Below, in pieces: positions 25,453 to 34,404 of a DNA stretch of 64,000 bases. The notes beneath the pieces are model-generated. The model was not told the origin of the DNA. It saw only the letters and a program-made list of their open reading frames with translations, and did no database searches. Position numbers and translations under genes: made by a program. Each line of letters opens with the position of its first letter. Within the stretch, counting starts at the first letter, position 1. This DNA is from Acidovorax sp. 107 (GTDB lineage: Bacteria; Pseudomonadota; Gammaproteobacteria; Burkholderiales; Burkholderiaceae_C): contig NZ_QBTZ01000001.1 in NCBI RefSeq assembly GCF_003058055.1, forward strand, positions 3,242,001-3,306,000. Reading direction: 5' to 3'.

Positions 25453-27108
25453 CTAGGTATTGCCAGTTGGCTTAAAGACGGCTGCCTCTGATAGATACCA
25501 ACGGGCCCAGCGCCGCTGACCGAGAACATTGATCACCCCTTCATTGCGCAACTCATCCAGGAGCTTCTGTACGGCCTTCATGGGAAGGGACGGCAGCACT
25601 TGTCTGAACTCGCTCAGTGGCGCACCGGCTTCGCCTTGGTCTTTGAGATGCTGCAGCAGCAAAGCCTTGTTGGTTCCATGATCCAAGCCCCGCTTCCGGG
25701 TATAGCTGCCTTTACTACCCAGCGACGCATACAAGGCGGCCGCCAGGATGTACTTGGCGGTCTTGCCCCTACCGATAGTTTCTACGGCACCCACTTCCGC
25801 AAGGGCGGGCAACCGTTCCAGCAGCTGAGGTGCCATGGGCCGACCCTGTTGCAGGCATTCCAGCGCCAAATAGTCCAATGTAGAAAAGCTGCGCAGCGTC
25901 TCGTCCCCCAGCCGCTCCATGAACCGCACAAACGCCGGGTTGCGCACGCCACCCTCCAGCGTCAGCCGCACCTCGTGCGCGGCAGTACCTGCAAAGCTGG
26001 GCAGGGGCTTGCCTTGGCGCACGGCGCTTTCCATCATCAGGTTCAAGCCCTGGCCGGATCGTTCGATGAGCCCGCAGCGCCCTAGCGCCTCGGCCAGGCG
26101 GCGGTTGCGCGGGTATTGCTGGTCAATGATGTTCTCGGGCGTGATGCCGGGCGGCAGGCCACCGGGGCTAACCACCTCCAGCCGCTTGGCAAATTGCCGC
26201 ACAAAGACCGAGCCGCCCAGGCGGTAGTCGCGGTGGGCCACCGCGTTCAGGATGGCCTCGCGCACGGGCACCTCGTCAAAGGTGGGCAGGTCCATGCGAA
26301 AGAAATCGTCCTGGTAACTCTGCCGGTCGTTGCGCAGGTTGATCTTTTTCCACAATGCGTCCTGCCAGGCAAAGAAGCCTGCGCGGTATTCCTCGCGGTC
26401 GGCTGCCGGGCCTGCGGCTTCGGACGAGCGGTATTCAAACACCAGCTCTGCCTGTGCCAGCCACCGCGTGAGGCCCGCACGCGTACCAAACAGAATGAGC
26501 GCTGCATAGCTCACCTGATCGCCCTCCACCAGCAGTTCGGTATCGCGCAGCGTTTGCAGGTCGCTCAGCTCGCGCCTGCGTGGGTCGCCAGTCTTGCGCG
26601 CCCAGCGTTCGCGGAACAGGGCGATGGACTCGGGCTCCAGGTCGGCCAGCGTGGCGCCGGGGCAGGGCTGTGCCGAAAAGTCGGGACCTGTTTCTGCAAA
26701 CATCTCCCGCAGCTCTTGGCCGCTCAGGGCTGCTAGGTCGTCACCCGCGCGCTTGAAGTAGCGGCCATCGATCTCCCATGCTGTGCCCGGCAGGCGTGGC
26801 GGAACGTGAACGATCACCACGCGCCCTTCGGGCAGCAACAGCTCTTCTACGGGGATGCGGTGCCCAAGCTTCTGGTGCAGACCCGCCTCGGTGCGTCCTG
26901 GCTCTTCAAACGCCTGTGTGCCCACAATGCGACGGGGCCGCTTGTCCGTCACGCCCAGCACCATGGTGCCGCCGCCCTCGTTGGCCAGGGCCACGCAGTA
27001 CTTGACCAGCGTGTCAAAGTGGTAGTTCTGCTTGGCCTCCTTGAATTCCAGGCGCTGGCCTTCGGGTTCAAGCAGCCATTGTTGAAGCTGGGCGACAGAG
27101 GTGGGCAT
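25453..27108 (-). CDS. AlbA_2/Schlafen-domain ATP-binding protein with winged-helix tail
   Basis: A 551-residue protein of the divergent-AAA/AlbA_2 group. The N-terminus (RLEFKEAKQNYHFDTLVKYCVALANEGGGTMVLGV, about 19-53) is the AlbA_2 nucleic-acid-binding or nucleotide-binding domain; the middle (VREAILNAVAHRDYRLGGSVFVR near 270, and GLPPGITPENII) is the HATPase_c_4-like region; the C-terminus looks like a winged helix (RQVLPSLPMKAVQKLLDELRNEGVI). Family members are annotated as putative transcriptional regulators or RecG-like helicases without a proven reaction, and some occur in defence islands. It stands alone here beside a low-GC stretch. Confidence 0.8.
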   Translation of the reverse strand: MPTSVAQLQQWLLEPEGQRLEFKEAKQNYHFDTLVKYCVALANEGGGTMVLGVTDKRPRRIVGTQAFEEPGRTEAGLHQKLGHRIPVEELLLPEGRVVIVHVPPRLPGTAWEIDGRYFKRAGDDLAALSGQELREMFAETGPDFSAQPCPGATLADLEPESIALFRERWARKTGDPRRRELSDLQTLRDTELLVEGDQVSYAALILFGTRAGLTRWLAQAELVFEYRSSEAAGPAADREEYRAGFFAWQDALWKKINLRNDRQSYQDDFFRMDLPTFDEVPVREAILNAVAHRDYRLGGSVFVRQFAKRLEVVSPGGLPPGITPENIIDQQYPRNRRLAEALGRCGLIERSGQGLNLMMESAVRQGKPLPSFAGTAAHEVRLTLEGGVRNPAFVRFMERLGDETLRSFSTLDYLALECLQQGRPMAPQLLERLPALAEVGAVETIGRGKTAKYILAAALYASLGSKGSYTRKRGLDHGTNKALLLQHLKDQGEAGAPLSEFRQVLPSLPMKAVQKLLDELRNEGVINVLGQRRWARWYLSEAAVFKPTGNT

Positions 27109-27221
27109 GAGGCAGGCAGTAGCAGGCAGTGGGAACTGCCTGAGAGTCTGCCATGCGGAGCCGCCGGGGCCTAGTGTGAGCAGTTTTGAGGCTCTTTGTG
27201 CCCCAAGCGGTACTCGATCAT

Positions 27222-27262
27222 GCGCAAGCAGCTATTGATTTGGTAGCGTTTTGCGCAAGGCC
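27222..27262. repeat. Dispersed GATAGCT-type intergenic repeat, copy 5 (partial)
   Basis: CAAGCAGCTATTGATTTGGT followed by AGCGTTTTGCGC, overlapping the 3' end of the cueR-like gene. Confidence 0.4.
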
Positions 27263-27750
27263 CGGGGTGTGTGGTGTTCTGCCTGCCCGGAGGCCAGATC
27301 GTCCAGGATGGGGCAGTCCGGCCGGTCGTTGCCCTGGCAGCAGGACACCAGCGTTTGCAGGCTGCGCTGCATGGCCTGCATCTGGGCGATGCGTTCGCTC
27401 AGGTCGTCGATGTGCTGCTGCGCGATGCGCTTGACCTGGCTGCTGGCGCGGCTGTGGTCGTGCCACAGGCCCAGCAGCTCGGCGATTTCTTCCATCGAGA
27501 AGCCCAGGTCGCGGCTGCGGCGGATGAAGTGCAGGGCGTGCACATCGGCCTCGGTGTACTGGCGGTAGCCGCTGTCGGTGCGCGCCACGCCGTTGATGAG
27601 GCCCAGCGATTCGTAGTGCCGCACCATGCGCGCCGAGATGCCTGCGCGCCGCGCGGCGACGCCGATGGGCACGGGCCAGGCGATGGCGCGGGGCGCTGCG
27701 GCCTTGGTGCGCGCGGTCGGCGCGGTATTGATGGACTGGGGCGTGGTCAT
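27232..27750 (-). CDS. cueR: Copper-responsive MerR-family regulator (CueR-like)
   Basis: A 172-residue MerR activator. After a 25-residue Thr/Ala extension comes the winged helix (PIGVAARRAGISARMVRHYESLGLI, then RTDSGYRQY) and a dimerisation helix. The C-terminal metal loop CCQGNDRPDCPI has the two cysteines spaced as in Cu(I) sensors. It lies 36 bp behind copZ on the same strand and is divergent from copA, with a MerR-type 19-bp-spacer promoter between (28113-28153). Confidence 0.92.
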   Translation of the reverse strand: MTTPQSINTAPTARTKAAAPRAIAWPVPIGVAARRAGISARMVRHYESLGLINGVARTDSGYRQYTEADVHALHFIRRSRDLGFSMEEIAELLGLWHDHSRASSQVKRIAQQHIDDLSERIAQMQAMQRSLQTLVSCCQGNDRPDCPILDDLASGQAEHHTPRALRKTLPNQ

Positions 27751-27786
27751 GGTGTGGCCTTCGCTGGGTGCTTGGTGGCGTGGAGC

Positions 27787-27993
27787 TCAGGCCGCGACGG
27801 TGTAGCCTTCTTCGGCAATGGCGGCGGCCAGGGCTTCGCGGGGGGCGGTGCTGTCCACGTCCACCTTGCCGCTGGCGCGGTCGATGCGGACTTGGGCGTT
27901 AGGGTCTACCTGCTGCACGGCCTGGGTGACGGCGCGTTCGCAGTGGCCGCATGTCATGCCCTGTACTTGGAAGGTTGTGGTGTTGGTTGCCAT
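27787..27993 (-). CDS. copZ: Copper chaperone, heavy-metal-associated domain
   Basis: A 68-residue Atx1-like protein with the metal-binding motif GMTCGHC at 12-18 and the usual beta-alpha-beta-beta-alpha-beta size. It delivers Cu(I) to the P-type ATPase CopA or to CueR. AAGGA precedes the ATG. It is the promoter-proximal gene of a copZ-cueR unit. Confidence 0.93.
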   Translation of the reverse strand: MATNTTTFQVQGMTCGHCERAVTQAVQQVDPNAQVRIDRASGKVDVDSTAPREALAAAIAEEGYTVAA

Positions 27994-28112
27994 GGTGTGT
28001 CCTTGTTGGATTTGGAAATGTGGCCGTGGATGCGACCGAAGCGAATGTTGAAGCTTGACATCGTGGCAGAGTCAAACGCTGCGCAAGACACTCATGATGT
28101 GAGGGTTGATCA

Positions 28113-28153
28113 ATATCAATGCTTGACCTTGCCATCACGTCAAGGATCAGCAT
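28113..28153. promoter_or_regulatory. Divergent CueR-type promoter of copZ-cueR and copA
   Basis: Minus strand: -35 TTGACG (28143-28138), 19-bp spacer, -10 TGATAT (28118-28113). Plus strand: TTGACC (28123-28128), 19-bp spacer, weak -10 CAGCAT (28148-28153). The dyad TTGAC-N11-GTCAA (28123-28143), with CCTTG...CAAGG inside it, lies in both spacers. A 19-bp spacer with a dyad is the signature of MerR-family activators. Because the copA start lies only about 8 bp past the weak -10, that transcript may be nearly leaderless. Confidence 0.7.
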
Positions 28154-28160
28154 CCCGGCC

Positions 28161-30422
28161 ATGAACACCATCACCACCCCCCCCAACACTGCGCCCGAGT
28201 CCCTCCACTCGCTGGACCTGGGCATTTCTGGCATGACCTGCGCAAGCTGCGTGGGCCGTGTGGAGCGCGCGCTGCGCAAGGTACCCGGCGTGCAGGAGGC
28301 CTCGGTCAACCTGGCGACCGAGTCTGCGCGCATTGCCTTTGTCACGCAGGTGGGCGCTGACGCTGCCGCGATGGAGGCGGTGCTGCGCCGCGCGGTGCGC
28401 AATGCGGGCTACGAGCCCCGGGCGCTGGGGCAGGACGAGGCGGTGGAAGACCTGTCGCCCTGGGCGGGGTTCCTGCCCGTGGGCATTGGCCTGCTGCTGT
28501 CGGCGCCGCTGGTGCTGCCGATGATCGGCGACCTGTTTGGCCAGCACTGGATGCTGCCCGCCTGGATGCAGTTTGCGCTGGCCACGCCGGTGCAGTTCAT
28601 TCTGGGGGCGCGGTTTTACAAAGCGGGCTGGCATGCGGCCAAGGCGCTGAGCGGCAATATGGATTTGCTGGTGGCGCTGGGTACCAGCGCGGGCTGGGGC
28701 CTGTCGATGTGGCTGTGGCTCACAGCGCCCACAGACCATCCGGGGCATGTGCCGCACCTGTACTTCGAGGCCTCGGCCGTGGTGGTCACGCTGGTGCTGC
28801 TGGGCAAGTGGCTGGAGGCGCGCGCCAAGCGCCAGACCACGGCGGCCATCCGCGCGCTGCATGCGCTGCGGCCCGATGTGGTGCATTTGCTCTCCAAATC
28901 TGGCGAGGTAGATGTGCCCGTGGCCGAGGTACTGGTGGGCGATCAATTGGTCGTGCGGCCCGGCGAGCGCATCCCTGTGGACGGCACGGTGCACGAGGGG
29001 CACACGCAGGTGGATGAATCCATGTTGACCGGCGAGCCCCTGCCGGTGGCGCGCGATGTGGGCGCGGCGCTGACGGGTGGATCGATCAACGGTGATGGCC
29101 GCATCGTGATGGCGGTGACGGCTGTGGGCGCCGAGACGGTGCTGGCCCAGATCATCCGGCTGGTGGAAGACGCCCAGGCCGCCAAGGCGCCCATCCAGCG
29201 GCTGGTGGACCAGGTGTCGGCCATCTTTGTGCCGGTGGTGCTGGTGGTTGCGCTGGTGACCCTGGCGGGCTGGCTGGCCATGGGTGCGGGGCTGGAGGCG
29301 GCGCTGATCCACGCGGTTGCCGTGATGGTGATTGCCTGCCCTTGTGCGCTGGGGCTGGCCACGCCCGCGGCCATCATGGCGGGCACGGGTGTAGCGGCCA
29401 AACACGGCATCCTGATCAAGGACGTGCAGGCGCTGGAGCTGGCCCACAAGGTGGATGTGGTGGCCTTTGACAAGACAGGCACGCTGACCGTGGGTCAGCC
29501 CCGGCTCACGGCGTTTGAGGTGGTACCGGGTCTGGATGATGCGGTGGTGATGGCGGCGGTGGCGGCGGTGCAAAGCGGCAGCGAACACCCGCTGGCGCGG
29601 GCGGTGGTGGCGGCTGCGGGCGAGCGGCAGATCCACGTGGCCACCGCGCAGGACGTGCGCGCCGTGCCCGGGCGCGGCACCGAGGGCGAGGTGGAGGGCC
29701 AGAGCTACCTGGTGGGCAGCCTGCGCTGGATGCAGGAGCTGGGGGTGGGCCTGGGCCCGCTGTCAGACCGCGCGGAGGCTTTGCAACGCGAAGGCGCCAC
29801 AGTGTCCGCCGTGGCCCAGCGTGTGACTGAGGGATTGGCATTGCGCGCGGTCATGGCCTTTGGCGACGAGCCCAAGCCCGGCGCGCGCGAGGCGCTGGCG
29901 GCACTGAAGGCGCGGGGCATTCGCACGGTGATGGTGTCGGGCGACAACCGGGGCGCGGCTGAGGCCATGGCGCGCCGCCTGGGGCTGGACCCGGCTGCGG
30001 GCGAGGTGATGGCCGAGGTGCTGCCGGGCGACAAGGCGGCCAAGGTGGCTGCGTTGCAACAGGGCAGTGATGGCAAGCGCCATCATGTCGCGATGGTGGG
30101 CGACGGCGTTAACGATGCCCCGGCGCTCGCTGCGGCCGATGTGGGCATGGCGATGGGCAATGGCACGGACGTGGCCATGCATGCAGCGGGCATCACGCTG
30201 ATGCGTGGCGACCCGATGCTGGTGGCGGCGGCGCTGGATATCTCGCGCCGCACGGTGATGAAGATCCGCCAGAACCTGTTCTGGGCGTTTGCGTACAACG
30301 TGGCGGGCATTCCGCTGGCGGCCCTGGGCTTCCTGAGCCCGGTGGTGGCCGGGGCCGCCATGGCGCTGAGTTCGGTCAGCGTGATGGCGAATGCCCTCCT
30401 ACTCAAGCGGTGGCGCATGTGA
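28161..30422 (+). CDS. copA: Copper-translocating P-type ATPase
   Basis: P1B-1 ATPase of 753 residues that exports Cu(I) from the cytoplasm. One N-terminal HMA domain (GMTCASC near 25), eight predicted membrane helices, TGEP actuator motif near 290, the transmembrane metal site CPC in [12 protein letters not shown] (near 395), phosphorylation site DKTGTLT near 437, SEHPLARAV nucleotide-binding HP motif near 475 and [10 protein letters not shown] hinge near 650. ATG at 28161 is preferred, since the one at 28119 lies in the promoter. It forms a copper resistance module with divergent copZ-cueR. Confidence 0.95.
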   Translation: MNTITTPPNTAPESLHSLDLGISGMTCASCVGRVERALRKVPGVQEASVNLATESARIAFVTQVGADAAAMEAVLRRAVRNAGYEPRALGQDEAVEDLSPWAGFLPVGIGLLLSAPLVLPMIGDLFGQHWMLPAWMQFALATPVQFILGARFYKAGWHAAKALSGNMDLLVALGTSAGWGLSMWLWLTAPTDHPGHVPHLYFEASAVVVTLVLLGKWLEARAKRQTTAAIRALHALRPDVVHLLSKSGEVDVPVAEVLVGDQLVVRPGERIPVDGTVHEGHTQVDESMLTGEPLPVARDVGAALTGGSINGDGRIVMAVTAVGAETVLAQIIRLVEDAQAAKAPIQRLVDQVSAIFVPVVLVVALVTLAGWLAMGAGLEAALIHAVAVMVIACPCALGLATPAAIMAGTGVAAKHGILIKDVQALELAHKVDVVAFDKTGTLTVGQPRLTAFEVVPGLDDAVVMAAVAAVQSGSEHPLARAVVAAAGERQIHVATAQDVRAVPGRGTEGEVEGQSYLVGSLRWMQELGVGLGPLSDRAEALQREGATVSAVAQRVTEGLALRAVMAFGDEPKPGAREALAALKARGIRTVMVSGDNRGAAEAMARRLGLDPAAGEVMAEVLPGDKAAKVAALQQGSDGKRHHVAMVGDGVNDAPALAAADVGMAMGNGTDVAMHAAGITLMRGDPMLVAAALDISRRTVMKIRQNLFWAFAYNVAGIPLAALGFLSPVVAGAAMALSSVSVMANALLLKRWRM

Positions 30423-30540
30423 TAAATACGTACAGAACGGTTATCGATGTCTGGCAAACTGCAACGATTTGTTGCCCGTCTGCGGCCTCTGGGGAGGTGC
30501 GGCGAGCGCATCGACCAAGCTATATCAAGGACGACAGATC

Positions 30541-32208
30541 ATGAATCTCTTCTCGCTCATGCGGCAGTTCACCATACGTTTGCGCATGCTGGGGGCCATT
30601 GGGGTGGTGCTGGGGCTGTTGGGCCTGCTGGGCGGCGCGGGCATGCTGGGCATGTTCCGCATCCACGACATGAGCCAGAACTTCATGGACAACGCGTTTG
30701 CCAAGGTGAGCACCATGGCCGAGCTGCGGGGCGAGATGGGGGCCATCCGCCAGTACGAGAAGGACATGATCATCGGCTACGAAAAGACGGAGGCCGTGAA
30801 GGCGGCCCACACCAAGTGGCTGGCCAGCCACGAGAAGGCCAAGAAGACCGCCAGCAAGTTCCTGGAAGGCGCCGATGACGCCGACAACGCGGTGGTGCGC
30901 AAAATCATCACCAAGCTCGACAGCTACAAGGACCTGTTCGCCCATGTGGCGCGCCAGCTGGAGGCCGGTGGCTACGACACCGCCACCATTGCCAACCGCA
31001 TGAGCGGCAAGGCCGTGGCCGAGTTTGACGAGGCCGACAAGCTGATGGCCGAACTGGACACCGTGCTGCGCAGCGAGGTCAGCAAATCCGTGGCGCAGCA
31101 GGGCGAGGTGTCCAACCAGACCAAGTGGCTGTTTGTGCTCGCGGTGCTGATCACGGTGGTCGTGGTGGTGCCGACCACCCTGATGAACATGAACTCCATC
31201 TGCCGTCCGCTGGAGGACGCACGCAAGATGGCACAGGCGATTGCGGGGGGCGACCTGTCGCAGCACATCACCGCCGAGGGCAAGGACGAAGTGGCCGACC
31301 TGCAGCGCGCGCTGCGTGAGATGCAGCAGGGCCTGGGGGCGCTGGTGGCGCAGGTGCGCGATGCCAGCGGCAACATCGCCACGGCCAGCCAGGAGATCGC
31401 CACGGGCAACCAGGACCTGTCGCAGCGCACCGAGCAGACCGCCAGCAACGCGCAGGAGGCTGTCTCCTCGCTGTCGCAGCTCACGTCCACGGTGCAGCAA
31501 ACTGCATCGTCCTCGCAGATGGCGAACCAGCTCGCCGCATCGGCCTCGCAGATGGCCACCCAGGGCGGTGGCGTGGTGCAGCAGGCCGTGGCCAGCATGC
31601 ACGAGATCTCGACCTCCAGCCGCAAGATCGGCGACATCATCGGCCTGATCGACTCGATTGCGTTCCAGACCAACATCCTGGCGCTGAACGCGGCCGTGGA
31701 AGCCGCGCGGGCAGGCGAGCAAGGCCGGGGCTTTGCCGTGGTGGCCAGCGAGGTGCGCAGCCTCGCCCAGCGCAGCGCAGCGGCGGCCAGCGACATCAAG
31801 GGCCTGATCCAGAACAGCGTGACGGCCGTGGACGGCGGCGTGCGCCATGTGGAAGAAGCGGGCACGGCGATGAAGGACATCGTGAGCAGCGTGCAGCGCG
31901 TGGGCGACATCATTGGCGAGATCACGGCGGCGGCGTCCGAGCAGTCGGCCGGCATCGGCCAGGTGAACAGCTCAGTGGGCGAGATCGACCGCATGACGCA
32001 GCAGAACGCCGCGCTGGTCGAGCAGTCGGCCGCTGCGGCCGAGTCGCTGCGCGAGCAGGCTGCACGCCTGTCGCACGTGGTGCAGCAGTTCCGGCTGGCC
32101 GAGTCGGCGGCGGGCTACGGCCATGGCGGCCTGGTCGCTGCGGCATATGCCGATCAGCAGCCCCAGGCGCTGGCTGCGGGCCCCGCCCAGGCGCGCCTGG
32201 CGCACTGA
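30541..32208 (+). CDS. Methyl-accepting chemotaxis protein
   Basis: A 555-residue chemoreceptor: TM1 at about 12-35, a four-helix-bundle periplasmic sensor (about 36-195), TM2 at about 197-217, HAMP (218-270), then the long coiled-coil signalling domain. The hairpin tip has the conserved [37 protein letters not shown] sequence near 365-400. AAGGACGAC precedes the ATG. No chemotaxis genes adjoin, so it is an orphan receptor of unknown ligand. A strong terminator follows. Confidence 0.94.
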   Translation: MNLFSLMRQFTIRLRMLGAIGVVLGLLGLLGGAGMLGMFRIHDMSQNFMDNAFAKVSTMAELRGEMGAIRQYEKDMIIGYEKTEAVKAAHTKWLASHEKAKKTASKFLEGADDADNAVVRKIITKLDSYKDLFAHVARQLEAGGYDTATIANRMSGKAVAEFDEADKLMAELDTVLRSEVSKSVAQQGEVSNQTKWLFVLAVLITVVVVVPTTLMNMNSICRPLEDARKMAQAIAGGDLSQHITAEGKDEVADLQRALREMQQGLGALVAQVRDASGNIATASQEIATGNQDLSQRTEQTASNAQEAVSSLSQLTSTVQQTASSSQMANQLAASASQMATQGGGVVQQAVASMHEISTSSRKIGDIIGLIDSIAFQTNILALNAAVEAARAGEQGRGFAVVASEVRSLAQRSAAAASDIKGLIQNSVTAVDGGVRHVEEAGTAMKDIVSSVQRVGDIIGEITAAASEQSAGIGQVNSSVGEIDRMTQQNAALVEQSAAAAESLREQAARLSHVVQQFRLAESAAGYGHGGLVAAAYADQQPQALAAGPAQARLAH

Positions 32209-32275
32209 ATGAATGGTGGCGGGGCGCGCGCGCCCCTGAGCTGCCCTTAGCGCGCTTCCTGTCCCCATCCCTACG

Positions 32276-32307
32276 AGCCCCGCAGGCCTGTCCTGCGGGG
32301 CTTTTTT
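32276..32307 (+). terminator. Rho-independent terminator after the chemoreceptor gene
   Basis: AGCCCCGCAGG (32276-32286) and CCTGCGGGGCT (32292-32302) form a perfect 11-bp stem followed by a run of six T (32302-32307). Confidence 0.92.
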
Positions 32308-32364
32308 GTGGGCGGTGGCTGGGGACTTGCAGGGCATGGGCCCGGTGCTTTGCCCGGTCGTTTA

Positions 32365-32378
32365 TTGACCTGGGTCAT
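32365..32378. promoter_or_regulatory. FNR/DNR-like box upstream of the hemerythrin gene
   Basis: TTGACCTGGGTCAT, a near-symmetric TTGAC-N4-GTCAT site close to the FNR-family consensus TTGAT-N4-ATCAA. It ends 58 bp before the start codon at 32437, a plausible activator position. It suggests control by oxygen or nitric oxide. Confidence 0.5.
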
Positions 32379-32436
32379 GGGCGCGCCGGGGCGTGCGTGG
32401 CACCCTTGGGGCCTTGTTGAACCTGGGGAGTGCACC

Positions 32437-33024
32437 ATGCCGTCGATCAGTCTGCGAACCATTCGCGAAGAGCACGCGTCGCTTGCGGCGGTGTTGCACT
32501 CGCTGCGCCTGATGCTGGACCAGGGTCCGGGCGACGAACCCGCTGCGTTCTTTGACGTGATGCGGGCCATGCTGTTCTACATCGACGAGTTTCCGGAGCG
32601 GCAGCACCACCCCAAGGAGACGCAGTTGCTGTTCCCCAAGGTGGCCGAGCGCTCACCCCAGGCAGCAGAGGCCATTGCACAACTGGACCGGGACCACGAG
32701 GGTGGCGAGGCAGCGGTGCGCGAGTTGCAGCACCTGCTGCTGGGCTGGGAGCTGATGGGCGACGCGCGCCGTGAGGCGTTTGTGCTGGCGCTGGAAAGCT
32801 ATATCCGCTTTTACCTGGAGCACATGCGCCTGGAAGAAACCGTGGTGCTGCCAGCCGCCCAGGCAACCCTGCTGCCAGATGACTGGGCCGCCATCGACGC
32901 GGCCTTTGCCAGCAACACCAACCCCCTGGCTCCGGGCAAGCCGCGCGACGCGGCGTATGACCGGTTGTTCACCCGCATCGTGATGCGGGCGCCGAGCCCC
33001 ATTGGATTGGGAAGCCCCTCCTGA
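32437..33024 (+). CDS. Hemerythrin HHE domain protein
   Basis: A 195-residue helical protein with a hemerythrin-type di-iron site: His in REEHASL (13), HHPKE (near 58), DRDHEGGE (near 90) and EHMRLEE (near 129). Such cytosolic proteins bind O2 or NO or, like YtfE/DnrN, repair iron-sulfur damage. An FNR/DNR-like box lies upstream, in line with that role. The GGGGAG before the ATG fits the chosen start. Confidence 0.88.
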   Translation: MPSISLRTIREEHASLAAVLHSLRLMLDQGPGDEPAAFFDVMRAMLFYIDEFPERQHHPKETQLLFPKVAERSPQAAEAIAQLDRDHEGGEAAVRELQHLLLGWELMGDARREAFVLALESYIRFYLEHMRLEETVVLPAAQATLLPDDWAAIDAAFASNTNPLAPGKPRDAAYDRLFTRIVMRAPSPIGLGSPS

Positions 33025-33110
33025 GTCGCCTTTCCCCAGGGGGGCGCCGCCAGCGCGACGGTCGCTGGCTTGCGCCGCGCCAGTTGCAACCAGCGCGGCC
33101 CAAGAAGGCC
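33007..33110 (+). repeat. GC-rich intergenic repeat, diverged copy
   Basis: CTCCTGAGTCGCC, CCCCAGGGGGGCGCCGCC and GCTTGCGCCGCGCCAGTTGC blocks in the same order as the copies at 51964 and 36315, but missing the GGGCGGCCCTTGC core. It fills the gap between convergent genes. Confidence 0.45.
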
Positions 33111-33129
33111 GCTTCTTCTCGGTGCGAAC

Positions 33130-34233
33130 TCAGGCGCTGAGCACTGGATAGTCCGTGTACCCCTCGGCCCCGCCGCCATACAGCGTGGCACGGTTCACCT
33201 CGTTGAGTGGCGCGTTGGCCTTCAGGCGCGCTACCAGGTCGGGGTTGGCGATGAAGGGGCGGCCAAACGCCACGATGTCGGCGCCTTTGGCCAGGGCGGC
33301 GTCGGCCAGTTCGCGGGTGTAGGCGTTGTTGACCATCCACGCACCCTTGCCGCCTGCAGCGTGGTAGGCGGCCTTGAGGGACGCGTAGTCAAACGGGCGG
33401 CCTTCCACCTCGCGCGGGCCGCCGGTGGCGCCTTCGATGACGTGGATGTAGGCCAGGCCCAGGGGCGCCAGCTGGCGCACCACATGGTCGAACAGCGGCT
33501 GGGGGTCGGCGTCCACGATGTCGTTGGCGGGGGTGACGGGCGACAGGCGGATGCCGGTGCGGCCGCCGCCGATTTCCTCGACGATGGCGCGCGTCACCTC
33601 CAGCAGCAGGCGGGCGCGGTTTTTGATGCTGCCGCCGTAGTCGTCGGTGCGCTGGTTGGCACCCGTTTTGAGGAACTGGTCGATCAGGTAGCCGTTGGCC
33701 GCGTGGATTTCGACACCATCAAAGCCCGACGCAATGGCGTTGCGCGCGGCGTGGCGGTAGTCCTGCACGATGCCGGGGATCTCTTCGGCATCAAGCGCGC
33801 GGGGCATGGAGGTGGGGGTGAAGGTGGGCACGCCGTCCTTGATGAGCACGGTCTTGGTGTTGGCCTGCACGGCCGAGGGTGCGACGGGCGCGGCGTTGCC
33901 GGGTTGCAGGTCGGTGTGCGAGACGCGGCCCACATGCCACAGCTGCACCACGATCTTGCCGCCGGCATCGTGCACGGCGCGGGTCACCTTCTTCCAGCCG
34001 TCCAATTGTTCGGTGCCGTACAGGCCGGGCACATCCGCATAGCCCTGGGCTTGCGGGCTGATGGCCGTGGCCTCGGAAATGATGAGACCGGCACTGGCGC
34101 GCTGTGCGTAGTAGGTGGCGACCAGGTCGGTGGGGATGGCCTCGGGCGAGCGGTTGCGCGTGAGCGGCGCCATGGCGATGCGGTTGGCCAGCTGAAGGTC
34201 GCCCGCGCGGGTGGGTTCAAACAAAGAGGTCAT
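33130..34233 (-). CDS. Old Yellow Enzyme family alkene reductase (NemA-like)
   Basis: FMN-dependent NAD(P)H ene-reductase of 367 residues. The family segments are present in order: NRIAMAPLTRNR (near 17), VQLWHVGRVSH (near 98), HAANGYLIDQFL and RTDDYGGSIKNRARL (near 182-215), and the FMN phosphate segment ADIVAFGRPFIANPDL (near 315). Substrates are usually enones, nitroesters or nitroaromatics. Divergent from the MFS gene at 34405. The ATG at 34233 follows AGGA. Confidence 0.92.
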   Translation of the reverse strand: MTSLFEPTRAGDLQLANRIAMAPLTRNRSPEAIPTDLVATYYAQRASAGLIISEATAISPQAQGYADVPGLYGTEQLDGWKKVTRAVHDAGGKIVVQLWHVGRVSHTDLQPGNAAPVAPSAVQANTKTVLIKDGVPTFTPTSMPRALDAEEIPGIVQDYRHAARNAIASGFDGVEIHAANGYLIDQFLKTGANQRTDDYGGSIKNRARLLLEVTRAIVEEIGGGRTGIRLSPVTPANDIVDADPQPLFDHVVRQLAPLGLAYIHVIEGATGGPREVEGRPFDYASLKAAYHAAGGKGAWMVNNAYTRELADAALAKGADIVAFGRPFIANPDLVARLKANAPLNEVNRATLYGGGAEGYTDYPVLSA

Positions 34234-34404
34234 GGTGAGAGTCCTGAGAAAGACGATGTGCAAAAAAGCAGGCTGACAGCTTAATGCTGCAGCGCAAAAC
34301 GTGCAGCGCACCGGCGTCAACAAGGGCTCCGGTTTTGTGTTAGCCCGGTCGCTCAGGTCCGTCGTGCCTGCAGCGTCGCGGCCCTTGCATGAGAATGAAC
34401 AGCC

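Noticed and set aside
28119..28160. Earlier ATG for copA
   Set aside because: It lies inside the CueR-type promoter elements, and the extra residues do not resemble CopA.
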